Source: Lobosporangium transversale
Taxonomy: Eukaryota > Mortierellomycota > Mortierellomycetes > Mortierellales > Mortierellaceae
Direction: 5' to 3'
Assembly (NCBI RefSeq): GCF_002105155.1
Contig: NW_019028994.1
Span: 682,001-746,000, forward strand
Length of the DNA stretch: 64,000 nucleotides
Below the pieces are notes generated by a model. It searched no databases, was not told where the DNA came from, and saw nothing but the letters and a program-made list of their open reading frames with translations. Shown piece by piece: positions 11,430 through 24,167 of this stretch. The position numbers and the translations under genes were made by a program. Numbering within the stretch: position 1 is the stretch's first letter; the number at the start of each line of letters is the position of its first letter.

Positions 11430-14400
11430 GACAAGAAACACACCTTATTTCATTTGTGATCTTACTTTCAAAAAAATCCATTTGAATGATTATTATTTTT
11501 AGAAACGTCTACAGAGTGGTCTGATTACGAGGATAGCCAACAACACTCGTTCAGGTCACCAAGCGGGGCGGCATATGCTACAGCAGACAGAAGGAACACC
11601 ACATCAGATTGTTTTACAGAAGAATTGGAGGTAGAGTTTCGATCCAGTGATCAGTCCAACGACGATGACACTGATGAAGTTGACTCTGAATTAGAGGACT
11701 CTGATGATGACTATGAGCTGTCTTCAGAAGGTAGTATAGATGATAACAAAGACAGGTCTGACTTGTCATCAGAGCAAGAAGGCTGTTGTGATAATTTCCA
11801 TAGCAACGAGCCTCGCATGCAAGTAGACAGGCAAAAAGAGTTTATATCCGAGTCTGATTTTGAGTCCGAGGTTCTAAACACCCGTCGAGGCCCAACTCGC
11901 TCTGCTGTTGTTGCCACCTCAATAAAAAAGCAAGATGGAATTGATAATGGCTCTAACGTAGAGGTGATCCCACATTCACCTCAGTCCCCCAGGTCGCATG
12001 GGCAGGCACAGGGACACCAGAATGAATCAGATTTTATCCAATCTCGCCAACAGCCTGTCGATACTTTCAGTCCAACGTCACCGAGACATCGTGTCAGCAT
12101 CCGGAGGACACGGCCTGCGCTTCCAGATTTTGACTCATTGGAGGAAGCTACCCATTCAGTAATGCTAGACTCCCCTAGCCCCAGTCACCACCGTAGCAAG
12201 AGCACCTCTCGATTTAATCGTAGTAAGGCCCAGGTTACTCCAGCGTTACTTCCTACTATGCCGGCAGGGCCTTTGCTTCCGACACGGAGCTCTATACGAC
12301 CGGTTGAGCCCTACATAAACCCGCCCCCACGAGCTGCTTCATCAACAGAGAAGAAGAAGCCATGGTCCCGATACATGGCTGCCACTGTTGGCCATCTATC
12401 AAAGATGAAAAACGCATTTTCATCCAATACTAAAAAAAGCCATCGGCGTCCGCATTCATCTTCTGTTATCTCTGGAGCCCCTAGTAGCCGGACAACTTCT
12501 GTCGACCGGCCTGGACAGCATCGGCAAGGCGGCCGTTCAGGTTTAGAGGGTGAGAGGTTTTCGCATTTCCTCCTGGGGTCCTGCACGGGAAGAAACACGG
12601 TTTTTTCGCCGGAAGATTGCCGCCTTTCCAGCAATCGTCGCCTCGGTTTAGAAAGGAGCCGGCAGCGTGAAGAATCTGGAAGTAACTGCTCAAGTGGTGA
12701 TGACTATCCTCAATATATAATGACACAAAGAAATAGCCGTCAGCTACCATTACGGGAGAATCACCATATAGAGCAACAAGACATGTTGGGTTCACAGCTG
12801 TCGGATAGAAGGTTAGAACAAGCACAGCATCCACCCAATGTGGGGCTTGCGCCAGTCTCATCTAGTGGACCCCAAAATAGGGGTCCTGTAGTCTGCAAGG
12901 ATGTGATAGTCGATTTTGAGGGTCGTAAGGAGAGTCCTGTCTGTAATGAGATTGAATGTGAGCGAGTATATTCTGGGCCATCGTACCCACCCCATACAAT
13001 CGACTCTGTGGCTTCAGGGGATAATGCTTCCGCTGCTCCTATGGGCACTGCTACTCCTGTTACCACCAATGCTTCAGAAGCGAGTCCAAGCTCCACAGGC
13101 AGGGGAGGCACCTGGAATGTTGTACCTCCTGCCGAAATGATTCAGGGCTTACAGCAGCGGAGCCCATCGCAACGAGCATCTTGGGTAGGATTCCCTCCGG
13201 AGTCCACCTCACACAGCCAAGATGTTACCTTGGTGAAAACGGGAAAAGTTGAGATCAAACAAGAAGAATGCTTCTTACCAAAGAGGGCTCAGAGTTATGG
13301 CCCAAGCTCCGCGGTGGAAGGTATGTCCACATTTGTTGATGACCTGCAGCTCCATCGTCGAAATAGTTGCCAACAACATCAACCGTCCACTCAAGGTCAA
13401 GGGAAAGTCCTATTTAATCGGACTCAACGACGGCATTCTTCAGATATGCTAGGTACTGACGATCAGTCTAAAAGACAGGTGTCGACAAGGCATATGAAGA
13501 TATGTTTTATTTTGTACATCTTCTAATTCCATTCCTATACCTTCACCCGTGTAAACAACACAGGAAGCATTTCTAAGCTGAGCCATGTCCAAGCTGACCC
13601 GAATGTGCAGCAATCCTCTGGTCTCCGGCGCGGATCTCTACCTTTGGTACCCACTTTTTCAATCTGGAAGAGCCATTCCCGTCCCCAGTCTCATTCACTT
13701 AATCGGATTTCTGGCTTGGACATGACTATATCCGGCACCAGTCATCCGCCACAGATAGAGCCTACTCTCAACTCGCGTATAGAAGACTCTGGTAATATGT
13801 CTGTCACCGCTGGACAAGCTCAAGCACCCTCCAATACCATGGCTGACTCTTTGGCTAACAGAGCCGATCCTTGCCAATCGGAGAACCATCGAGCTGACCA
13901 AGCTATGTATTCCGATCAACAGGATTTTCATCATGATTCGGCCTCGTTTCATCCACTTGAATCTACATCGTTTTCAACGAAGAGGTCCCTTTCATTACCC
14001 TTAGTTCTCCGATATAGATCGGAATTAATTGCTCAGCAACTCTGCCTGATCGAGCGAGAGTTGTTGAGCCAGATTCAGTGGTATGAACTTGTTGATGCAG
14101 GCTGGACAAAAAAAGTCAATGCAACCACACATAGTGCGAACCAAAAGGAAAAAACGGGGAAAGGAACTCTCAATAAGAGACAGTATCAAGGGTCAGAGGG
14201 CGCAGCTGCGGGGGTCTATCCAGACGAACAAAATCCTGGTATCGTGCCATTGGATCATCCTGTTGAGGCTACATCCACATATGTATCTAGGTCTACTGCA
14301 GGCAAGAGGCCAAAAAATGCTTTGAAGGACACTAAGCGACGGCTTGTGAAGCGCGAGGAAAGTCGTGGTATCAGAAGGCTTGTAGAGCGGTTCAACTTGG

Positions 14401-14504
14401 TAAGTAGAATTATCTATTTATTTATTTTATTATTTTATTTTATTTTATTTTATTTTTTTGCTTGTTGGTGTTGCTGTTGTTGAACGCTTTATTTTTATTT
14501 TTAT

Positions 14505-14540
<36 letters not shown>

Positions 14541-14737
14541 GATTACATGAACAGACATGCCAATGGGTAACATATGAGATCGTTCGAACACGAAATTTGA
14601 GTATGAGAGTCAAGGTTGTGGAAAAGTTCATTAGGATAGCCCACGTAAGTCTATGGAAATACCAAATCCTTCTTTTGTGTTGAATCATGCACAAGAACGC
14701 GCGCAGCTCAACCATGTATATTTCCTCTGATCTCAAA

Positions 14738-14769
<32 letters not shown>

Positions 14770-15499
14770 GTTCATAGACCTGTTACAACCATTCCAACTT
14801 TAGCTCACTCATACAATTGATGCTCGGATTGCAATCTTTGCCCGTGTCCAGATTAAGCCAGACTTGGGCCAGAGTCCGAGCACAGGAAATGAAGACTATG
14901 GAGGAGTTAGTCGAGTTTACATTGCCTTTCCACAACTGGAAACACCTACGGGAGGCAATGAAGAATATCGCAGATGAATGGGGCGGTAGTGGTGCTAATG
15001 TCAGTACCAGTGCCAATAGTAGTACCGGTGGTGATGCTGATTCTGGTGCTAGTTCTGGTGCTGGTGTTGGTGTTGATGTTGGCGCTGGTGTTGGACCTTC
15101 TACACCATCCGCAGTCGCCGAAAAGCCGACGATAAGCACGGGTGGGGGAACGTTCTTCAGTCGGAAGCCTTCAAAATCTATGGCCAGTCTAAGTGTCAAG
15201 GTTGGAAGAGGAACCATTCGTTGGCCATCAACAACGCCTCAGCCTTTGGGAACAAACACAGGGACTGTTTCAGTATTATCAAACGCTCAGCGGATGAACC
15301 ATCCATTGGAACAAAAGAGCGTGTCTAGTCCAGTCTCACCTGTAGCATCAGTGAAACAGACAGTGCCGCTGATACCGATTTCTGCAAGCTCAAAAGGTAA
15401 AGAGAAAGAAAGGGATAAGGATATTTCCAGATCAGGACAGCAGGGAGGATGTATCCCATTTCTTGGTATGTATAGTATACATATACATATATATTTGTA

Positions 15500-15530
<31 letters not shown>

Positions 15531-16022
15531 GATCGCGTGTCTGATAATTTGCTCACATTCTTTCCTCTACGCTCACTCTAACTCTGTAATATTTGTTCTT
15601 ATTGAAAAGGTCTCTATCTGTCTGATCTTGTGTTTAATTCTGAGCTACCATCGTTTGTTGAGCCGCCGGCTTCGCCTTCGATGATGAGCTCAGCGAGCGA
15701 AATGCATCCTACCCCTGTCCCTGTCCCTGTTCTTGCCCCTGACCCTGACCCTGCCCCTGTACCGACTCGTGCTCCTACCTCTGCTTGTACCTCTGCTCCA
15801 ACCCCTGGCCCTGTTCCAGTGATGAGGGCTGATAATGGTCGGTTGATCAATATTCACAAACATAGGACGACTGCCACGATCATCAAGCGTATTCTAGGGT
15901 TTAAGATCATGGCAGCACGATATCCATTTGAGCCGGAGGCAGAGATACAATATCTATTACAGACGATTGAAGGTGCGGAGTCAGCAGAACTGCTTCGATT
16001 AAGCAAACTTTGTGAAGAGTGA
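8036..16022 (+). CDS. Ras guanine-nucleotide exchange factor (Cdc25/Lte1-like, RasGEF-N plus RasGEF)
   Basis: The protein would load GTP on a Ras-family GTPase. Exons I can join by phase are 9346-10836, 10964-11371, 11503-13452, 13564-14399, 14555-14644, 14778-15465 and 15610-16022. The RasGEF-N module starts with DFFLIYRLFITPMALLNLI and RIRTFVTLRHWLLNYFGYDF (10964-11160). The catalytic domain spans exons from about 14010: LIAQQLCLIERELL, then CQWVTYEIVRTRNL, MRVKVVEKFIRIAH, NFSSLIQLMLGLQS, PVSRLSQTW, and CIPFLGLYLSDLVF near the end. About 900 mostly disordered Ser/Asp-rich residues separate the two modules, as in large Lte1/Cdc25-type factors. A candidate first exon 8036-8550 has an ATG and a GTAAGT donor, but its phase does not match exon 9346, so a small exon is missing or it is a separate gene. 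Total is about 2,100 residues. The target GTPase is unknown. Confidence 0.85.
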
Positions 16023-16047
16023 TCATAAAAAAAGAAAGAAGAAGAAG

Positions 16048-16079
<32 letters not shown>

Positions 16080-16996
16080 GGGAGAAAGCATCTCCCAGAA
16101 CCCAAGGCAGTGTATACACTATTTGATCACTGATCACTGAGCAAAACTTTATGGTTTCAACGTTATTTTCTTTGATTTAAAGATGGTTTTTTTTTTTTTT
16201 TTTTTTTTTTACAACGCTTGTATATATAAATATATAAAACTACTCCTCCCAGACACTACGATTGTGAGGAGAGGAAAGAGGATGTTTTTGCTTTTTTATT
16301 TTTTAAATGTTTTTTTGTTTGTTTTGTCAGGGCTAGAGTAGATTGTAATAATAGAAATAAATAAATACCGTACAGTACACAGTACAGAAACAAGGACGTG
16401 TAAAGATGTATAAGATGTATGTGATGTATAACAAAGAAAGAGTTGGAAGTAAACTCCATTTAGTGGCGCATGAAAAAAGACTATTTTAAGTGGCACAGGG
16501 GGGCACAGGCAGGAGGAGGAGGGGGCATAGAGAGGGGCCAAGCAAAAGAAAGGGCCAGAACACACTCAAAGTTCAGACAACTTGCAACGCTTGAAACTTT
16601 TTTTTTTTTTTTTTTTTTTTTTGTTTTTAATCAATTGGTGTTGGTGTCGGCAATATCCTAGCTCATCTTTTTTCCCTTTTTCCTTTTTTTTTGTTGACAT
16701 TGACATTGACATTGACATTGTTGATCTTTTTAGACTAAGGGGGTGAAATAGTAGATAATTATTTATACAAACGTTGAATAACAACATGTGTATACAGTTG
16801 ACCGTTTGTTTAGCAGGAATAACAAAAGGATTCGGGGGATACACATTTAAAAAAAAAGGGGGGAGAGAAAGATTATTGTATACTATTTTTTTTTACATTT
16901 TTACGTTTTATTAAATACTAATTATTATTTATTTATTTATTATTACGATGATTATTATTCCTTGATATATATGTATATAAAAAAAAAGAAGCTATT
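16023..16996. other. Convergent spacer with homopolymers
   Basis: This lies between the RasGEF stop and the 3' end of the minus-strand G-gamma gene. It contains A runs (16049-16075), T runs (16187-16210, 16600-16622), a (TTGACA)4 minisatellite and A/T-rich 3' sequence. No coding potential beyond low-complexity ORFs. Confidence 0.6.
16694..16720. repeat. (TTGACA)4 minisatellite
   Basis: Four and a half perfect tandem copies of the hexamer TTGACA. A similar ACATTGACATTGACATT run occurs near 20500 in an intron of the Osh gene, so the unit recurs locally. Confidence 0.8.
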
Positions 16997-17580
16997 TTAC
17001 ATGATATTACAGCCACATCCAGTGGCCTGGGTCTCAAAAGGATCCTCCTTCTTATCCACTTCACCCCAAACGGTGGGAATGAACATGTCTCTCCTTGCTT
17101 GACAGTATTGAATAAGCCTATGATCAAAGACGTAAAGAGGAAAAAAGAGTGAGAAAGTTTGAGCTTGTTACACGGTCAGGAGTCTGATCAATTTCATTTT
17201 TGCATTTGTTGTCGATGTTTGTGTTTCCTGTATGTTTCTGTATTTGTGTGTACTCCTTTCCTAGTTTCCTGCTTTTTTATTTCGCTTCGTTACGATAAAA
17301 TCTTTTTTTTTTTTTTTTTTTTTTTTTGTTTTTTTGTTTTGTTTTTGTTTTTTTTTTTTTTTTTGTTTGTATTGATTATAACCTTGTGATGAATTGGAGC
17401 TTTGGGTTGCACAAAAACAAAAAACAAGACTAAAAAATTATCCTTTTAATAATAATAAAAAAAAAAAAAAAAAACTTACAGGATGCTTGCCTGGGATACA
17501 GAGATACGTTCACGTTCATATTGCTCACGTAGCTTCTTGTTATGCTCCAGCTGACGCTGGAGCCTCATTTCTGTCGACAT
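16997..17580 (-). CDS. Heterotrimeric G-protein gamma subunit (Ste18-like)
   Basis: The product pairs with G-beta and anchors it to membranes for pheromone or nutrient signalling. The gene is in two exons, 17480-17580 (ATG) and 16997-17117, separated by a 362-nt intron with GTAAG donor and CATAG acceptor; phase 2 joins exactly. The protein has 73 residues. The first exon encodes an amphipathic helix (LQRQLEHNKKLREQYERERI) then SQASIL. The second carries LIQYCQARRDMFIPTVWGEV and DKKEDPF, matching the conserved G-gamma region. It ends GCGCNIM, a CaaX box (Cys-Asn-Ile-Met) for prenylation, with another Cys two residues upstream that could be palmitoylated. Size, order of motifs and CaaX end make the call strong. 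The intron is unusually long for so small a gene and contains both a T and an A tract. Confidence 0.92.
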
Positions 17581-18005
17581 TGAGATTAGAAATGTCGTCT
17601 ATTTTATTTTCTTTTTCTTTTTCTTTTTCTTTTTCTTTTTTAAATATGATCTATTAGGAATATAGAATAAAGAGTAGAAAAGGTGATGCTGCTGTGTAAG
17701 TTGGTGAAAGAAAAGGCAAGGTAGAAGAGGAGCAAGGCTCTACTGGTTTTTATTTCTTTTTTTTTATTTTTTTTATTTTTTCCTTTTTTCAAAGCAAAGT
17801 AATTGGAGAAAAGAAAAGAGTGGATCGATCAGATGTGTTGTTGTTGATAAAGTGAAATTGATTTTTATCGGGAGGGGGGGATGTGGAGAAGGAATTGAAT
17901 TGAATTAAAGTGAAACGAATTGAATGTGGAGAGAGAGGAGAACGTGACAACTAGCAAATTACAACTTACAAGAGAGATAATGAAATGTAATGTTAGGGGG
18001 AAATA

Positions 18006-18008
<3 letters not shown>

Positions 18009-18064
<56 letters not shown>
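18009..18064. repeat. (AG)28 dinucleotide microsatellite
   Basis: An uninterrupted AG repeat of about 28 units, followed by AAAATG. Confidence 0.95.
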
Positions 18065-18068
<4 letters not shown>

Positions 18069-18289
18069 TGAATGTGGAGATGAATATTAAAAGTGGATAC
18101 AAAGAAACTGAGTGAGCGAGAGGAATTGTCGTAATGTGGTCAATGGATATGTGCCGCAAGAGCTTGGTTCTTTTTTTTTTTTTTTTTTTTTAACAGAAAA
18201 AGAAAAGTGTGGGGAAGAGGTGTGATGCAAAGTGCGAATAAAAAAAAGAATGAATAATAAAGTGGAATAAACAGAATGAAGAGATCAAT

Positions 18290-18362
18290 GAGCTGAATGA
18301 ATGAATGAATGAATAAATAAATAAATGAATAAATAAATGAACGAATGAATGAATGAACGGAT
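18290..18362. repeat. Compound GAAT/AAAT tetranucleotide microsatellite
   Basis: Tandem GAAT units switch to AAAT and back, with a few ACGA variants. It is a typical interrupted microsatellite. Confidence 0.85.
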
Positions 18363-19579
18363 GAATCAAAGTATCTTTTAAAGGAAAGAAAAAGAAGTAA
18401 GAGAGAAAGAAAAGGAAGTAAGAGAGGAAGAAAAGGAGGAAAGAAAGAAAAAAAGAGAGAAAGAGAAAGAGAAAGTAAATTAGGGGTGGAGATGTATGCC
18501 GACATCCGACATGGGATGATGTATGGGGTCCGGTACACACAGGACAGGTAAGAGAACCAATCCTTTACAGAATAAAATAAATAGAAATAATTCATTCATG
18601 CAACCCAAAAAACCCGCCCTAGTTTATCCTAACAATTCTTTTCAGGCATCGGGCTCTGTTCAGTCTAAAAACTACGATCATTGGCAAAAATGTTGGTTGA
18701 TGGTTGTTTGTGCATGTGTATCACTTCTGTTAGGGGGCTGTTTAGAAACATCGTTGTCGTTCGTGGATGGCGGATCATTTATTTTTCTAATGCTCACTCC
18801 TTTTTGAAAAAAGTATAGCATTGACATTGGTGATGTGATGTTGTGTTGTACATGTTATGTTGTGTGGCGTAGACACAATTGCAAGTTCATCAATGTCCAT
18901 TGCAGCGCAGGTTGGAAAAGATTATCACTCTTGCTCACAACTCTTTTTTTTTTTTTTTTTTTTTTTTTCTTTTAATGAGAGCAAGCAATTAGAGCCAAAA
19001 CCCGTAGGAGTGGTTGGTTGATGAGGAATATCTATCCTTTATCTGGTAGAGTGGGATTAGAAAGCAAGAGAGAGAAAGTGTCGTGTGCTTTTATCTACGC
19101 TTTGTCTCCTCCCATCTTCTATATTTATCTGTAAAACACGCGTCTTTCTTGGAGTTGTATCCATTCACACAATACATACGTCAAACACCCTCCCGCAGCG
19201 TATCTTTCTTTGCTACTGAAACACAAAAGACGGAATATATTTATATATTTTAATCATAATCTGATGGTTTCGCAATGTTCATATGCTCGTGCATGCGTTA
19301 TTCTCATAGTGTAAAGTAAAGATGAGACTGCAATTTGGGTTGTCACATTCCGGGACAGCTCAGTCACGGGGGAAAAGGGTCAAGTTATCAAGTTGCAGTC
19401 CCTCCAAGTTATCAAGTTGCAAGTTGCTCCCCTTCAATGTCCTTCCTCTTTACTTTCTTTTTGTAACCCATAGAATAAAAAACCCTTGAAAGGGTAATAA
19501 GTTTAACTTTTTCATTTCTCATTTCTTTATTTCTTTTTCTTTTCTTTATTTCCTTCTTTCTTCCTCCAAATACAAAGCC

Positions 19580-19796
19580 ATGTCGACGGTCCCAACCGTC
19601 CAACGCTCGCCTCAAAAGAGTCGGTCTGACCAAGCTTTTACCCAGAACACGCGCCAGAACCTGTCCTCTACATCTCCAACAAATGCGTCCCAAGGTATTA
19701 AACAATACAACCTTTTTTTCTTTATTTATTTTACAGCAATTATAATTTTTGCTCAGTTTAAACATGTTGCAAACTACGTAGGCGTGTGAATAACGG

Positions 19797-19830
<34 letters not shown>

Positions 19831-19856
19831 TGTCTATGCAAAAGGAACGAGGAATG

Positions 19857-19890
<34 letters not shown>

Positions 19891-22800
19891 TTGCCAGGTC
19901 TGATGTAATTTAGCAAATGAATAGTTGCTGATCGTTGTTTTTTTTTTTTTTTATACCATATGATGCCGATGTTAATGTAGATGATCCCATGAAGATGTTC
20001 AAAATCCTCGAAGCATTGCAGAAAGGTATATTCTCTTTTTTTTATTTTTTTTTTATTCATTACATTCGCTTGCTTACCCTCTGCCCCATTCTTTTTCTTT
20101 TCTTTAGGCGACTTGAATTCACTCTCTGTGCTCTTACCCACCTACAAGACTGGACCGACCTTTCACAACCCCAGCGCCTCAATCTCCAGCACTCATTCAT
20201 TCGAGAGTGCATCTCAAGGAAGTCAGACCACACCTGTTCACCTTGCAGTTCAATGTGCACAATACCCAGTCGTAGAATATGTCGTCAACACTACACCTCA
20301 AATAGATCTTAATGCTAGAGATAGTCATGGCTCAACCGCCCTTCATATCGCATCCAGTATGGGCCGTCTTGATGTAGTCAAACTATTGCTTTCGAAGGCT
20401 GAGGTGAACGACGGTATCTTGGACTATAAGGGCAAGAGTGCTCTCGATGTAGCCTCCATAGTTGAAGTGCGCGTTGTCCTCAAAGGTATAAACAACTTGA
20501 ACATTGACATTGACATTAACATTATAACATTATTACAAGGCACCATGAAACTGCTTTCTTTCTTTCTTTCTTTCCTCCCCTTTTCCAACTCCTGACGAGT
20601 ACAAGATACTAAATGACTATGCGTCTCTGATATTAAAAAAAAAAAAAAAAAAAAAATAAATCCTATTTTAGCCCATCGAACTGAATACCTTTCAAAGACG
20701 ACAGCACTCATGCACCAATATGCAGAAGCAGGAGATTTGACTAGTTTGAAAGGGCTTTTTGATCATCCTCGTGCTGCGTTTGTACTCAACATCAGTCACC
20801 AAGACACCGAGACAGGATCAACCATATTACATTCTGCCAGTCGGCGAAAGGATATGGCTATGGTGCAATGGTGTCTGGATCAAGGGATTGATACACTTCT
20901 TCGAGACAAGAAAGGAAAAACTGCTGCCGATGTTACCAAGGATACAAAAATTAAGAATCTATTACGAGATTCTCGTTCCCAAGGTAATAATATAATAAGA
21001 AAAATAGAATGACATAACTATTTTACTTTTATTTTGATTGATTGATGTAATGCATTTCTTTGAAATGAAGCGTAAAATTAAAAAAGCTAATTATCATTAT
21101 TATTAATTTTTTATTTTATTTTATTTTATTTTATTTTATTTCATTTCATTTTTATTTTATTTTATTTTTTTTTTATATAAATAGCATCCACTGCACCTAT
21201 AGTTCCAACCACACCTGGGCAACCACCTAAACTTGAGGGAACACTCTTCAAATGGACCAACTACGCTTCAGGATATAAAGCGAGGTGGTTCGTACTTGAG
21301 GATGGTATCCTATCATATTTTCACAACCAGGAAGACGCTGGAAATGCATGTAGAGGAAGTATCAACTTGAGAATCGCCAAGGTCGATATCGATTCGAATG
21401 ACAAGCAGCGATTTGACATCGTTGGCAAAGGCTCCGTTCGATATCATCTCAAAGCAGGTCACGCTCAAGAGGCTCAGCGTTGGATCCTTGCACTGAACCA
21501 ATCAAAACAGTGGATAGAAGAGACCTCGGGAACCAATGATCGCATGTCATTCATGGAACCTCGCCAGAGCTTGAGCCTTTCAGGTACCGATCTTTCTCGA
21601 CAAAGAGACTCGATGTTGGCTCGTGGACGAACCGTTGTTCGGGAAGGGAAATCTTTGGCTCGTTCACAACGATCCCGCTCTTCTTCTGCCAGCCCAGATG
21701 AGGCTGCTGTCGAGGACAGTGTTGTTCCACATGCAGAATCGTTTATCACAACAAATAACTATGTACAGTCTCAGATCCAGATTCACACCGAGTTTGCAGA
21801 GAACCTGATCCGACTCCAGAGAGCTGCAGAAGTCCCAGAGGACTCTGAAATCATGAAGCTGACCTTGGCCACCCATGAATCATCACTTGCCATCAAGAAC
21901 TCGCTTCAAAAACTCCAGGCCATGACCAAGGATCGTGAGGATTATTGGAAGCGAATTCTACAACAAGAGTCACAAAAACGTGAGCTTTGGGAAGAAAATT
22001 TAAGGATTCTCTCTGAGGAGCAACTGCAGATGCAGGATCTCTTGAAACGCACAGAAGAATCTAAGCGAAAGTTGAAGAAGGGTCGACCAGCTCGTTCCAA
22101 GGCCAGCACGCCCACCTTGACCACCACTGCCGTAATGGCAACTTCCGAAAATCCAACAGAAGGAGCCACGGCCCATCCAGCATTAGATATGTCCAAGGTT
22201 GGGGCTGAAAAAGAGGCTAAGGATGACATTGACTCTGATGAGTCTAGTGAGTCTGATGCAGAGTCTGGAGATGAGTTTTTCGATGCTGTGGACGACGATG
22301 ACATTGTGGAGCTTGAAGATGATGAAGTGCAGAATGAAAAAGAGACGGAGGGGCATCAGGAAATAGAGAAGAAGGAAGAAGTTGGGCAGAAAGAAGGTGC
22401 TGTAGCGGCAGGAACAGGAGAAACTGATCATGAAGCCACCTCTACCAAGCCGGGAGAGCCCTACGTTGCGCCTTCCTTCAAGGGATATCCAGCAAAGGTC
22501 CGCGATCGCCTTCCTACAAAGCAAACGTCGCTGCGTCCGGATGTGTCCCTTTGGGCCATTTTAAAGAACTCGATTGGAAAAGATCTCTCCAAAATCACGC
22601 TGCCAGTCTACTTTAATGAGCCAACATCCATGTTACAGCGCATGGCCGAAGACGCCGAGTATATTGAGCTTCTTGACAAGGCTGTACGACACCGTGGGGC
22701 GACGGAGCGTATTCTATTTATTGCAGCATTCGCTATGAGCAACTACTCCAGTACGATCGGCAGAGTTGCCAAACCATTCAACCCTCTTTTAGGCGAGACG

Positions 22801-24059
22801 TACGAGTATTGTCGTGAGGACAAGCAATTTCGCTACATTTCCGAGCAGGTGTCACACCATCCAGTATGTCTCATTGCACTCATTTCTCTTTCTTTCTTTT
22901 TCTTTTTCTTTTTTTATTTTTTATTTTTTTTATTTTTTTATTTTTATTATTGTTTTCTAACCATTAACCTTATTTGCTTCGATTGGAATCTTGAATGTAG
23001 CCTATCAGCGCATGCTACTGCGAGTCACCTAATTATAACTTTTACGCCGAGGTTGATGTAAAGTCGAAGTTCTGGGGCAAGTCCTTTGAAGTGCTCCCCA
23101 AGGGAACTTCGAACGTTGAGCTCAAAGTCCCTAAAGCCTTTGCGGAGGGATCAGAAGAACTTTTGACTGATCCGAATGACGAAAACAAGTTTATTGAACG
23201 TTATTCCTGGAGGAAGGTGACAACCTGTGTGCAAAATTTGATTGTGGGTACACCTTGGATTGATAACTATGGTGATATGATTATTACAAACCATCGTACA
23301 GGAGAGAAATGTCAGCTGACGTTCAAGCCTCGTGGTTGGAGAGGCAAAGATGCTTACGAGATCAGAGGATTCGCTTTGGATGCCAAGGGTAACGAGGTCT
23401 GGGAAGTAGCAGGTCGATGGAACGAACGTCTGGTGGCACGTCGCGCTGGCAAGGGCAATGGCGAAGACTTGGGGAGCGATGCTGTCGCTGCTGGCGCTGT
23501 CCATGTGGCAGAGGATGACCATGGTGAATTAGCTCAATCAGGAGCATCCCATCACGCAAAAGCAAGATCAGGAGGCGGATCAACCTATGCTGCTTCGCTT
23601 TCACCCAAGCAGGTGCTCTTGTTGTGGAAGCGTGACCCTGTTCCTTCTACCCCAACACCATTCAACCTTACACCTTTTGCTATGACCCTGAATGACTGTC
23701 CGGACTCACTCAAGAAACATCTCTGTCCCACAGATTCACGTTTGAGACCCGATCAACGAGCGATGGAGAATGGAGAGTTTGATCTAGCAAATACAGAAAA
23801 GCAGCGTTTGGAAGAAAAGCAACGTGCCAAGCGCAGGATGCTTCCTCCTGGGAAAGAGCATCAACCCCGTTGGTTCAAGCGTAATGGCCAGGATGATGGA
23901 TGGGAATTTATTGGACGTGATCTCCCTGGAGAACCCAAGGGCAGTGGCAACCTCAGGGATGGACGTGCTGGCTATTGGGAGGAGCGTGAGAGATGCGCAC
24001 CGACGAAGGATCGCCCCGAGCAGCTCAAGTGGGATATAGAAGATGACGATATTTTTTAA
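19580..24059 (+). CDS. Oxysterol-binding protein with ankyrin, PH, FFAT and ORD (Osh1-like)
   Basis: This predicted sterol/phosphoinositide-transfer protein works at ER contact sites. Exons are 19580-19694, 19981-20025, 20108-20485, 20672-20983, 21185-22863 and 23001-24059. Every join is phase-consistent and gives 1,195 residues. Ankyrin repeats occupy about residues 75-280 ([20 protein letters not shown]). A PH domain lies at about 300-390 ([20 protein letters not shown]). A coiled region follows, then an acidic FFAT motif EFFDAVD at 647-653 for binding the ER protein VAP/Scs2. The ORD begins near 720 and contains NPLLGETYE and the family signature EQVSHHP at residues 837-843, ending at the exon 5/6 border, followed by [10 protein letters not shown]. 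This is the full Osh1/Osh2 domain order. Introns carry A, T and TTTTA repeats. The 3' end lies only about 100 bp from a decayed gypsy element. Confidence 0.95.
21106..21178. repeat. (TTTTA)n intronic microsatellite
   Basis: About a dozen TTTTA units with a few TTTCA variants in the last part of the intron before the PH-domain exon, close to the AAATAG acceptor. Confidence 0.85.
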
Positions 24060-24167
24060 ATAATTAGTCCATGTAATAGAATGATTACCATTGGCATGTA
24101 GTTAATAAAACCTTCTTCCCTTACTCTTTAAAAATAGCGACAAGTGCTGTATTAAAAGCTAAAAGAT

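Larger units (their letters stand above)
17581..19579. other. 2-kb divergent spacer rich in microsatellites
   Basis: This lies between the divergent G-gamma and Osh genes, so both promoters are here. It holds (CTTTTT)n at 17608-17640, an AG dinucleotide block, a GAAT/AAAT block, purine-rich strings at 18370-18480, and T runs near 18168 and 18943. ORFs in it are Ser/Leu/Phe repeats read from microsatellites and are not supported as genes. Confidence 0.6.

Noticed and set aside
18140-18595. 151-codon minus ORF with Ser/Phe/Leu/Ile repeats
   Set aside because: It is read from the GAAT and purine microsatellites; periodic composition only.
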